A program made the translations under genes and the position numbers. Shown here in pieces: positions 52,876 through 61,229 of a stretch of DNA of 64,000 bases. Positions within the stretch are counted from its first letter, which is position 1, and each line of letters opens with the position of its first letter. The stretch lies in assembly GCA_022823145.1 (NCBI GenBank), contig JAJDXS010000075.1:1-64000 (forward strand). The letters are read 5' to 3'. Below the pieces are notes generated by a model. The model did no database searches. It was not told the DNA's origin and was given only the letters and a program-made list of their open reading frames with translations. Source of the stretch: Gemmatimonadota bacterium (lineage in GTDB: Bacteria > Gemmatimonadota > Gemmatimonadetes > Longimicrobiales > Gaopeijiaceae).

Positions 52876-53718
52876 ATGGCCACCCTGCACCACGAAATCG
52901 TTGAGGCTCCCGGATCGGCGCCGCGGCGGCGGATGCTGCTCCTGCACGGCATCTACGGCGCGGGCCGCAACTGGGGCACCGTCGCGCGGCGGCTGGTTCG
53001 GGCGCGTCCGGAGTGGAGCGTCGTGCTGGTGGATCTCCGGTCGCACGGGCACTCGCCCCGGCTGGCGCCGCATACGCTGGAGTGCTGCGCGGCCGACCTG
53101 CTGGATGTGGAGGACCAGCTCGGCGGGCCCTCCGACGCCGTGCTCGGCCATTCCTTCGGTGGCAAGGTCGCGCTGCTGCATGCCCGCGAGCGGGTGCGGC
53201 TGGCGGGGAGCGGCGCCCCCCGCCAGCTCTGGATCGTCGACTCCTCGCCCGCGACCGGTTCTCCCGGCGGGAGCGCGTGGCGGATGCTGGGCGTGCTCCG
53301 GCGGCACCCGGGGCCCTTCGGCAGCCGGGCCGAGGCGGTCGACGCGGTGGAATCGGAGGGGTTTGCGCCGCTGGTCGCCAACTGGATGGCCATCAACGCG
53401 GTGCCCACGGATGCGGGGCTGGAGTGGCGCCTGGACCCGGACGAGATGGAAGCCTACCTGCGCGACTACTTCCGCACCGATGCCTGGGACGTGGCCGAGA
53501 GTCCACCCGCCGGGACCGATGTCCACTTCATCCGGGCGCTGGGATCAAGCGTGCTGGACGAGGCAGCCGTCGGGCGGATCCGGCGAGCGGCCCGGGGCTC
53601 CGGCCGGAGCGTGTGGGACAGCGGCCGCGTCTTCCTGCACAAGGTCGACGGCGGCCACTGGGTCAACACGGAAAACCCGGACGCGCTGCACGAACTGCTG
53701 GTGGCGCGGCTGCGGTGA
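52876..53718 (+). CDS. Alpha/beta hydrolase, YbfF/ABHD11-like
   Basis: A 280-aa serine hydrolase. Oxyanion region LLLHGIYGAGRNWGTVARRL, Asp-containing strand VVLVDLRSHGHSP, nucleophile elbow LGHSFGGKVAL, and the catalytic His in VDGGHWVNTENPDAL. The HGIYGAGRNW and DLRSHGHSP patterns fit the esterase YbfF/ABHD11 subgroup. ATG 52876. Soluble, no signal peptide. It diverges from the DUF5916 gene. Confidence 0.9.
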   Translation: MATLHHEIVEAPGSAPRRRMLLLHGIYGAGRNWGTVARRLVRARPEWSVVLVDLRSHGHSPRLAPHTLECCAADLLDVEDQLGGPSDAVLGHSFGGKVALLHARERVRLAGSGAPRQLWIVDSSPATGSPGGSAWRMLGVLRRHPGPFGSRAEAVDAVESEGFAPLVANWMAINAVPTDAGLEWRLDPDEMEAYLRDYFRTDAWDVAESPPAGTDVHFIRALGSSVLDEAAVGRIRRAARGSGRSVWDSGRVFLHKVDGGHWVNTENPDALHELLVARLR

Positions 53719-53868
53719 GTTCGGGCGGCGCCCGGGCCTCCCGCGGTCGTCCCATCCGAACATGGAAATGTCCCTGCCGGTTTCTGCGGGACCATTCCTG
53801 CGGTCATTCACTACCCGACGTGAAGGGCCCCCGCGCCGGCATCGGCACGGAGGCCCTGATCACGACGA

Positions 53869-53884
53869 CGGCACCGCCGTGCCG
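53869..53884. terminator. Tight hairpin between convergent genes
   Basis: CGGCAC, a CGCC loop, then GTGCCG, 6-bp stem in the 183-bp gap between the hydrolase and TonB-receptor stops. No T-tract. A larger GGCACGG/CCGTGCC pairing (53844-53883) overlaps it. A termination role is only suggested by position. Confidence 0.3.
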
Positions 53885-53901
53885 CCACCGCCGCTCTTCA
53901 A

Positions 53902-56652
53902 CTAGTGATAAATCTGGAATCCGAAGTTGAAGGAGCGCGGGTAGCCGAGGAACACTTCCGCGTCGTCGGCCTGGTGGTTCCACCGGCCCGCCGCGCGTTC
54001 GGCTTCGTCGCGGTAGGCATTGAACCGCGAGTTGTCGGTGGCGTCCTGGATGTAGATCTCGTCCAGAATGTTGAAGCCGTGGAGGAACAGCTGGACGTTG
54101 CCGCCGAAGGGCGCCGACAGCTCCTCCGACAACCGGTACGACACGTTGAAGTCAAAGACGGTGTATCCCGGGGCACGCCAGGACTGGGTACCGGCATCCG
54201 TCTCGCTGGTGCGCGAGAAGGGGTCGAAGTTGGCATAGTGCTTGCCGTAGGTCCTGCCCAGAAGGCGCATATACAGACCCCCGGTCGGGAACACCGACAA
54301 CGCGTAGGCAGCCTGGTACTGGGGGGCGTCGCCCACGTAGAGATCCTTGACGTGGAAGGTGTATTCGAGGGTCTCGGACTGGCGGTCCTCCGCCCTGAAG
54401 GCGCCGTCCACATTGTCGGTGTACACCCAGTCGCCCAGTGAGACCGATCCGTCGAAACGCATGTAGTTCGACGGCTGGAAAGCCGCCTCGAACTCCACGC
54501 CCATGTGGCGCGCGTCCATCCCGAGCAGCGCGATCAGTGCGTCCTGGCCTTCGCCGAAGAAATCGCGTGCAAACCGCCTGGCGCTACGGTCGTTCCACTG
54601 GGTGAAGTAGACGTTGGCGTCGAAGGAGAATCTCCGGTTCAGCGAGCGGAACCGCGTACCCGCCTCGAAGGAGGTGAAGGTCTCGTTCGTGGGATTGTCG
54701 ATCGGGATTCCGTTGACGTCGTCGATCACCCCGTCGAAGATCGGCACCTTCGAGACCAGCCCGACGTTGCCGTAGGTCGACCACTCGGGGTTCAGGTTGC
54801 GCACGGCGCCACCCTTGATCTGATACCCGCTCAATCCGCCGCTGCTCAGCTGGTGGTAGCCGCCGCCGGAACCGCGGGTGAAGAAGTCGATGAAGTCGTA
54901 GGAGATCCGGGAAACCCCGACCATTCCGTAGTAGGAACCCTCGAACGACGACTTTTCGGCCTGCAGGTGGGCCCCGACCCAGTTGACGTCGTTCTCGTTG
55001 TGGTAGTGGATCTTGTCGCCGAGCTTGCGGTTGCCCTGCTCCTCGCTCCAGAAGTCGGAGCTGCAGCCGCGGAAGCAGTCGTTGTAGAAGCTGCCGCCGA
55101 GCAGGTCGCGGACTTCGCGATAGTGCTCGATCGTCGCCGTGCGCCAGTCCACGCCGATCTCTGTCACCAGCTGGTTGTCGAACTCCTTCTGCAGCTTGGC
55201 GATGGCGCCCACCGTGTTCTGGTTGTTGACGGAGTTGCGGAGGATGCCGAAGGACGCTCCGTCGTCATTGCCGCGGTTGCGCGCGATCGTGGCGTTCCAG
55301 TCGGGAAAGCGCTGGCCGTATGTGTAGTCCCAGCGCAACGAGCCGTAGGTGCCCGTGCCGCCGCCGTTTCCGCCGGAATAGTAGGCCACGGTGTTGGCGG
55401 TCAGCCCGTCGCCCAGGTACGAGTACCAGTTCAGGTTGATCTGAGGCTTGTGGAAGTAGTTCTCGCGCTCGTTGATGAAGTTCTGGCTGTGTCTGCTGAA
55501 GACGCCCGCACCGGGCCCGGTGCTCGTGAACTGCCTGCCGATATAGGCGGGATCCACGCCACCGAAGTTGGGGCTCCAGCGGCGTCCGGCTTCGGTGCCG
55601 AAGTAGTCGAGCCCCCTCGGATCGTAGTCGCTCAGCGAGGCCGCGAAATCCCTGTTCAGGGTGGCGATGTTGAGCTTGTACAGATTCTGGCCGTGGCGCT
55701 GCGGCGCGCCGATCGCGTAGAGCTCGACGATGTTGTTGTCGCTGAACCTGTACTGCGACGCAAGGTAGTATGCCCACGCGTCGGTCCAGACCCCGTCGAT
55801 GATCCCGTCGCCGGTCTTGCGGATGCCCGAAAGAGTCATGGCGAAATTGCCGATCGGACCGGTGGAGGCGGTCATGGTGGTCTTGAGGAAATTCCCTGAC
55901 CCGAACTCCTGCTTGAAGATGTAGCCGGGGTCCTGGGCACTGGGGTCGGTGATCACGTTGAGCGTCCCGCCGATGGACGGCGTCGCCAGATTCACGGCGC
56001 TCAGGCCGCGCTGCAACTGGATGCTGGTGGCGGCGTCGCCGACCCCGTCCCAGTTGGACCAGTAGACCCAGCCGTTTTCCATGTCGTTGACGGGCACGCC
56101 GTTGATCATCACGGCGGTGTGCCGCTGGCTGAAGCCGCGCACATTGACGCGCGCGTCGCCGGCCCCGCCGCCCTGCGCGGTCGAGTACACCGACGGGGTG
56201 ATGTTCAGCACCAGCGGCAGGTCGCGGGAGCCGAGCTGTGCCTGGATCTCGGCCTTGGTGACATCTGTGAATGCCACCGGCGTGCGGCGCTCCTCGGCCC
56301 GCTCGGCAAGCACCTCGATGCCGCCCAGCGCAACCGCCGTGGGTGTCAGCGCGAAGTCGAGCATCGCGGTTGCGCCGGCGTCCAGGCTCACCTCTTCGGT
56401 GGCGGTGGTGAAGCCGATCACCTGGACGGAGACCTCGTAGGTGCCGGCCGGAATGCCGATGATGTTGTAGCGTCCGTTCTCGTTGGTAAGGCCGCCGTAC
56501 TGGGCCCCCGTGACGGTCTGTGAAAGCACCACCTGGGCGCTGCCCAGAGCGGATCCGTCGGCGGTGACGGTTCCGGTCAGCGTGGCATTCTGCTGGGCGC
56601 CGAGCGGCAGCGCCACGGGCAGAATGGCGAGCATCAGATAGAGTCGTTTCAT
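53902..56652 (-). CDS. TonB-dependent outer-membrane receptor
   Basis: A 916-aa receptor. ATG 56652 has TAGGAGGAG upstream and opens a signal peptide (MKRLYLMLAILPVALPLGAQ). Residues about 22-110 form a carboxypeptidase-regulatory-like domain (TLTGTVTADGSALGSAQVVL, NENGRYNIIGIPAGTYEVSVQVIGF). The plug follows: NVRGFSQRHTAVMINGVPVND, and the barrel ends in RSFNFGFQIYH with the terminal aromatic motif. No obvious SusD partner is adjacent. The ligand is unknown. The CarboxypepD_reg domain and size resemble SusC-like receptors, but the absence of susD argues for a different substrate such as a peptide or metal chelate. Confidence 0.92.
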   Translation of the reverse strand: MKRLYLMLAILPVALPLGAQQNATLTGTVTADGSALGSAQVVLSQTVTGAQYGGLTNENGRYNIIGIPAGTYEVSVQVIGFTTATEEVSLDAGATAMLDFALTPTAVALGGIEVLAERAEERRTPVAFTDVTKAEIQAQLGSRDLPLVLNITPSVYSTAQGGGAGDARVNVRGFSQRHTAVMINGVPVNDMENGWVYWSNWDGVGDAATSIQLQRGLSAVNLATPSIGGTLNVITDPSAQDPGYIFKQEFGSGNFLKTTMTASTGPIGNFAMTLSGIRKTGDGIIDGVWTDAWAYYLASQYRFSDNNIVELYAIGAPQRHGQNLYKLNIATLNRDFAASLSDYDPRGLDYFGTEAGRRWSPNFGGVDPAYIGRQFTSTGPGAGVFSRHSQNFINERENYFHKPQINLNWYSYLGDGLTANTVAYYSGGNGGGTGTYGSLRWDYTYGQRFPDWNATIARNRGNDDGASFGILRNSVNNQNTVGAIAKLQKEFDNQLVTEIGVDWRTATIEHYREVRDLLGGSFYNDCFRGCSSDFWSEEQGNRKLGDKIHYHNENDVNWVGAHLQAEKSSFEGSYYGMVGVSRISYDFIDFFTRGSGGGYHQLSSGGLSGYQIKGGAVRNLNPEWSTYGNVGLVSKVPIFDGVIDDVNGIPIDNPTNETFTSFEAGTRFRSLNRRFSFDANVYFTQWNDRSARRFARDFFGEGQDALIALLGMDARHMGVEFEAAFQPSNYMRFDGSVSLGDWVYTDNVDGAFRAEDRQSETLEYTFHVKDLYVGDAPQYQAAYALSVFPTGGLYMRLLGRTYGKHYANFDPFSRTSETDAGTQSWRAPGYTVFDFNVSYRLSEELSAPFGGNVQLFLHGFNILDEIYIQDATDNSRFNAYRDEAERAAGRWNHQADDAEVFLGYPRSFNFGFQIYH

Positions 56653-57004
56653 CGCCTGGCTCCTCCTAATGGGATTGTTCTCGCGGGGAGGCCATTCCCG
56701 CCCCGCGTCGTGGGTGGATGGACACTGACGGCTCGTGGCCGTCCAGGCCGAACAGTACGTGGCTTGTGACCCGGTTTCAGTCACTTGACGGTAACGAAAA
56801 AGTGAACGGATCTCGATCGGATCAAGGTACGCCGACGCAATCCCCGGCGACAAGCGCGACCGTCGCCAGGGGCGTGCAAGGGTGCCACCCGGCCGGTGCA
56901 GGTGCGCTGCCGCGACCGGATCGGTCTGGACACCCATCGGCCCCAGCCATAGAATTTTCGCGGTTTTCCGTCTTTGCAACCGACACCGTCCCACGGGAGG
57001 AAGG
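56653..57004. other. Divergent promoter region, 352 bp
   Basis: No gene seen. It holds a sigma70-like promoter toward the Gld-type operon (56927-56955) and presumably the receptor promoter on the minus strand, with AT-richer DNA around 56760-56810 including GTGAC/GTCAC half-sites nine bases apart. Confidence 0.55.
56927..56955 (+). promoter_or_regulatory. Sigma70-like promoter of the gldA-type operon
   Basis: TGGACA (56927-56932), 17 bases, TAGAAT (56950-56955): five of six matches in each box at ideal spacing. The start codon is 50 bases downstream. Confidence 0.6.
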
Positions 57005-57967
57005 ATGATCGCAGTTGAAGGGGTGACGAAGCGCTACGGCTCCATCGTGGCGGTCAATCGCGCCAGTTTTCAGGTGAATCGGGGAGAGGTCGTCGGATTC
57101 CTGGGGCCCAACGGGGCCGGGAAGACGACCACGATGCGCATGCTCACCGGAACGCTCCAGCCCGACGAGGGTGCGATCCGGTTCGACGGTGCGCCGATCG
57201 CGAACAATCTCACCGAGGCGAAATCCCGCGTGGGGTTTCTGCCCGAGGCCAACCCGCTCTACGACGACATGCTCGTCTGCGAGTTCCTGGAATACGTGGC
57301 CGGGCTGCGGGGCATGGCTCGCGGCGCGGTGCGCGGCGCCATTTCCGATGCAGTCGACGAGACGGGGCTCGAGGAGGTGTTCTTCCGCCCCATCAGCGAG
57401 ATCTCCAAGGGGTTCCGGCAGCGTACCGGCATGGCCGGCGCGATCCTTCATCAACCCGAAATCCTCGTGCTCGACGAGCCTACCGAGGGACTGGACCCCA
57501 ACCAGCGCGTCGAGATCCGCAAGCTGGTGAATTCGCTTGGGAGCGAGCGCACGGTGATTCTGAGTACGCACGTCATGCAGGAGGTCGAGGCCACCTGCGA
57601 CCGGCTGCTGATCATCTCCAGGGGGTCGATCGCGGCCGACGGCACGGTGGCGGAGCTGATGGACGCCGGGCGGGGGATTTCGCGGTACACGGTCGAGGCG
57701 GAGGGTGACGGGGTCGCAGAGGCACTGAGCGGGCTCCCCGGGGTGGCCGATCACACCGCCGTGCAGGTCAACGGGCGCGCGCGGGTCAACCTGGAGGCGA
57801 GCGGCGAGCACGAGTTGCGCCCCGAGATCTTCCGCATGGCGACGGAGCGCGGCTGGGTGCTCTGGGAGCTGAGGCGCGAACGCGCGACGCTGGAACAGGT
57901 GTTCCGCGAGCTGACGACGGATCAGGCGGCCGCCGAGAGCGCCTCCGGAGAGGAGGACGCCGAATGA
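57005..57967 (+). CDS. ABC-2 type ATPase, GldA-like
   Basis: A 320-aa ATPase. Walker A GPNGAGKTTTMRMLTG, Q-loop VGFLPEANPLYDDM, signature EISKGFRQRTGMAGAIL, Walker B ILVLDEPTEGLDPNQ and switch ILSTHVMQEV. The LPExNPLYxDM and SKGFRQRxG forms are those of GldA of the gliding-associated ABC complex. ATG 57005 follows GGGAGGAAGG. It overlaps the next gene as ATGA. In Bacteroidota these genes support gliding/secretion; in this lineage the complex probably serves another export role. Confidence 0.92.
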   Translation: MIAVEGVTKRYGSIVAVNRASFQVNRGEVVGFLGPNGAGKTTTMRMLTGTLQPDEGAIRFDGAPIANNLTEAKSRVGFLPEANPLYDDMLVCEFLEYVAGLRGMARGAVRGAISDAVDETGLEEVFFRPISEISKGFRQRTGMAGAILHQPEILVLDEPTEGLDPNQRVEIRKLVNSLGSERTVILSTHVMQEVEATCDRLLIISRGSIAADGTVAELMDAGRGISRYTVEAEGDGVAEALSGLPGVADHTAVQVNGRARVNLEASGEHELRPEIFRMATERGWVLWELRRERATLEQVFRELTTDQAAAESASGEEDAE

Positions 57968-60336
57968 ACACCAGGCAGCTCCTCCTCGTCGCCCGCCGCG
58001 AGCTCCGCGGCTTCTTCGATCAGCCGACTGCGTACGTGCTGGCGGTCGCGTTTCTAGGTCTGGGCCTCTACCTGGCGTTCCGCTCGCTCTACGCGATGTC
58101 GGTCGCCTCGCTGCGTCCCTTCTTCGACCTGATGCCCTGGCTCCTGGTCGTGTTCGTACCGGCCGTGGCCATGAAGAGCCTGGCCGAGGAGCGGCGGAGC
58201 CACACGCTCGAGTGGCTGGTGGCGCAGCCGTTGAGCGAGATCGAGATCGTGCTCGGCAAGTTCCTGGGCAACTGGCTCTTCGTGATGATCGCGCTGGCGG
58301 GCACGCTGCCGATGGCGATCGGGGTGCTGGCGGTCTCGGAAGCGGATCCGGGGATCATGTTGGCGCAGTACTTCGGCGCCGCGCTGCTGATCGCGCAGAT
58401 GGTGGCGATCGGGGTGTGGGCATCGTCGATGACCCGCAACCAGATCACCGCCTTCATCCTGGGCGCCTTCGTCTGCTTCGCGCTCGTGCTGATCGGGACG
58501 CCGATCGTCCAGATCGGCCTGCCGCCCACGATCGCCGGGTGGGCCGGCCAGCTGTCGGTGATCAGCCACTTCGAGAATGTGGCCCGCGGGGTTGTCGACC
58601 TGCGCGACCTGCTGTACTTCGGATCGACGTGCGGGCTCTTCATGCTCCTCGCGGTCGCGGCGCTCAGCCAGGAGCGGCTCAGCAACAGGAGCGACGCCTT
58701 CCGCCGGCTGCGTCTGGGCACGGGGGTGATCGCGCTGGCCGTCCTCATTCTCAACCTGCTGGGCGGCAATGTGCGCGGGCGCCTCGACCTGACCCGCGAC
58801 GACCTCTTCACCCTCTCCGACGGCAGCCGCGAGATCCTGGGCGAGCTCGACGACGTGGTGAACCTGACGCTCTTCGTCAGCGACGACCTTCCCCAGGAGA
58901 TCCAGCTCATCCTGCGCGACGTGCGCGATCTGGTCGCCGACCTCCGGGGCGCCTCGAACGGCATGCTCAACACCGCCGAGGTCAACCCCGACGAAGGCGA
59001 GGACGAGGCCGACCAGGCGTCGTCGATGGGGGTAATGCCGATCGAGTTCAACGTGCTGCGCGACGACGAACTGCAGGTGCGGCGCGGCTACTTCGGCCTG
59101 GCGGTGACATACGCCGACGAACAGGAGGTCATGCCGGTTGTCGACCGCGCCGACGACCTCGAGTTCCGGCTGGTTTCGGCCATCGCCAACATGACAATGA
59201 CCGAGAAGCCCACGCTGGCCTTCATGTCGGGCTTCGAAGCGAAGGAGTCGTTCCAGTACCGCCTGTTCCGCGAGAGCCTCGCCGACCGGTACAACATCAC
59301 GACCGTCGACCTGGCCGCCGATACGCTTGGGCCGCCGGTGGTGCCGGACAGCGTGGACGTGCTGGTCGTGGCGGCGCCTGTCCAGCCCGTGTCGCCCATG
59401 GCCGCCCGCGCGATCGACAGCTATCTGGACGGTGGCGGCGCGGCGCTGTTGCTGATGGAGCGGCACACGATCAACCCGCAATCGCCGATGTCCATGCCGG
59501 TGACGACGGGCCTGGAGGACCTGCTGGCCACGCGCGGGGTCGAGGCGTCGGACGAGATGGTCTTCGACCTGGCGTCTTCGGAGCGGGTCCAGGTGCCTCA
59601 GGGGTTCTTCAGCGTGATCCGGCCGTATCCTCTCTGGCCGATCGCGTTCACGGGCGGGGAGCACGCGGTCGTCCGCGACCTCGGCAACGCGAGCTTCGGC
59701 TGGGCGGCCCCCTTCACCTTCGACGAGGACAACGCCGCGGTCACGGCGCTCTGGACCACCACCGAGGGCGGCGGCACGCAGCCACCCGGCGGAATGATCG
59801 ATCCGACCCAGCAGTTCGCGGTCTCCGAGGACGAACTGGGGATGCACACCCTCGCGGTCGCCATCGATCCGAGCCTGGCGGACACGGAGGCCCGGGGCGC
59901 TGAGGACCCCGAGGACGCCGAGGCCGAGGGCACACCCGCCGACGACGAAGCCCTCGACCCGGCCGACGTGACGGGCCCGATGCCGGGAGGCCGCATCATC
60001 GCCGTCGGTGACGGCGACTTCCTCGAGGACCGCTTCGCGCAGAACAACTCGCAGAACGTGATCTTCGCCGCCAACGCAGTCGACTGGCTCGCCCAGGACG
60101 ACGCGCTGATAGGCATTCGCTCGAAGAACAGGTCGCCGCCGGCGCTCGCCTTCGAATCCGACACCGGCAGGCACGCCCTCAAGTGGGGATCGCTCGTGGG
60201 CGTGCCGGTCCTCTTCATCCTCTTCGGCTTCGTACGGGTGACCCAGCGCGCGACCCGCGCGCAGCGCCGCTGGAACGAAGGCGCCGGAGCGGATGCTGCG
60301 GAGGACGTTGGAGAGGGAAGCGAGGGCGAACAATGA
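57964..60336 (+). CDS. GldF-GldG fusion: ABC-2 permease plus Gld-type substrate-binding domain
   Basis: A 790-aa protein. The N-terminal 240 residues form an ABC-2 permease (six hydrophobic segments, MKSLAEERRSHTLEWLVAQPLSE, the GldF motif), and after a seventh segment (GVIALAVLILNLLGGNVRGRLDLTRDDLFTLS) comes a long GldG-type region with SREILGELDDVVNLTLFVSDDLP and ESLADRYNITTVDLAADT, ending with a C-terminal membrane segment (WGSLVGVPVLFILFGFVRV). In Bacteroidota GldF and GldG are usually separate. An acidic stretch (DTEARGAEDPEDAEAEGTPAD) precedes the end. It overlaps both neighbours as ATGA, indicating tight coupling. Confidence 0.88.
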   Translation: MNTRQLLLVARRELRGFFDQPTAYVLAVAFLGLGLYLAFRSLYAMSVASLRPFFDLMPWLLVVFVPAVAMKSLAEERRSHTLEWLVAQPLSEIEIVLGKFLGNWLFVMIALAGTLPMAIGVLAVSEADPGIMLAQYFGAALLIAQMVAIGVWASSMTRNQITAFILGAFVCFALVLIGTPIVQIGLPPTIAGWAGQLSVISHFENVARGVVDLRDLLYFGSTCGLFMLLAVAALSQERLSNRSDAFRRLRLGTGVIALAVLILNLLGGNVRGRLDLTRDDLFTLSDGSREILGELDDVVNLTLFVSDDLPQEIQLILRDVRDLVADLRGASNGMLNTAEVNPDEGEDEADQASSMGVMPIEFNVLRDDELQVRRGYFGLAVTYADEQEVMPVVDRADDLEFRLVSAIANMTMTEKPTLAFMSGFEAKESFQYRLFRESLADRYNITTVDLAADTLGPPVVPDSVDVLVVAAPVQPVSPMAARAIDSYLDGGGAALLLMERHTINPQSPMSMPVTTGLEDLLATRGVEASDEMVFDLASSERVQVPQGFFSVIRPYPLWPIAFTGGEHAVVRDLGNASFGWAAPFTFDEDNAAVTALWTTTEGGGTQPPGGMIDPTQQFAVSEDELGMHTLAVAIDPSLADTEARGAEDPEDAEAEGTPADDEALDPADVTGPMPGGRIIAVGDGDFLEDRFAQNNSQNVIFAANAVDWLAQDDALIGIRSKNRSPPALAFESDTGRHALKWGSLVGVPVLFILFGFVRVTQRATRAQRRWNEGAGADAAEDVGEGSEGEQ

Positions 60337-61223
60337 GCGAGAAGACCTTGCGCCTGGCGCTCTACTGCCTGGTCGGGGTCACGGCGCTGTATGTGGCCGT
60401 GACATTCCTGCGCGGCGGAGGCAACGGTTCCGTGGCCGCGGATCCCGCGCTGGCAGAAGCGTTCGGGGAGATGGCGGGAGAATCGCAGACCCACTTCGAT
60501 ATCACCGGGCCGCGCGACACCGTGCGCCTGGCGCGGGACGTGGACGGCTGGACCGTCAACGGCTTCGAGGCCGATTCCGGGGCCGTGTCGCGCTTCCTGC
60601 GCGCGGTGGACGAGGTCGAAATCGCCTCCGTGGCCGCCACCAACCCCACCAACCACGGCCGCCTGGGCGTGACCGCCGACAGCGCGTGGGCGCTCGCCGC
60701 GGGAGACGGCCCGACGGTGCTTCTCGGCAAGACCGGCAACCGCTTCCGCACCGCGTACGCCCGCCTGCCGGACGACGACCTGGTCAGCCTGATCGAGGGG
60801 GATCTGCGCGCGGCGGCCGCCCGCCCCCTGCTGGATTGGCGCGACAAGATGATCCTGCGGGTCGACACCGCGGCCGTCGCGGGCATTACGGTGGTGCACG
60901 ACGGTGAGACGGTGACATACGAGCGCCAGGACTCGGTCTGGGCACGCGGGGACGACGAGGCCGACGCGACGACCGTGCGCAACATCCTGCAGGAGCTCGC
61001 AAACATGCGCGCCAGCGGGTTCGCGCCCGGGGACGCCGAGCTGCCGGACGAGCCGGAGCGGACGGTTGTTGCCGTGGACGCCGACGGCAACGAACTGGCT
61101 TCGCTGGCGCTGTCGGAGGGGGACGGCAACTTCCGGGTGACGTCGGCGGACAGCCCGTACGTCTTCGAGATCCCGACCTTCCGCGCCAACCGGGTCGCGC
61201 CCGGGCAGCCGGACGAAGGGTAG
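60333..61223 (+). CDS. DUF4340-family protein of the Gld-type ABC operon
   Basis: A 296-aa protein with one N-terminal membrane segment (LRLALYCLVGVTALYVAVTFL) and a large extracytoplasmic, beta-rich part. DUF4340 features are RDTVRLARDVDGWTVNGFEADSGAVSRFLRAVDEVE and repeated VYExxxxVWA-type strands (ERQDSVWARGDD). ATG 60333 overlaps the fusion gene as ATGA. DUF4340 proteins regularly follow GldF/GldG-like genes; their biochemical role is unknown. Confidence 0.82.
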   Translation: MSEKTLRLALYCLVGVTALYVAVTFLRGGGNGSVAADPALAEAFGEMAGESQTHFDITGPRDTVRLARDVDGWTVNGFEADSGAVSRFLRAVDEVEIASVAATNPTNHGRLGVTADSAWALAAGDGPTVLLGKTGNRFRTAYARLPDDDLVSLIEGDLRAAAARPLLDWRDKMILRVDTAAVAGITVVHDGETVTYERQDSVWARGDDEADATTVRNILQELANMRASGFAPGDAELPDEPERTVVAVDADGNELASLALSEGDGNFRVTSADSPYVFEIPTFRANRVAPGQPDEG

Positions 61224-61229
61224 GAAGAC

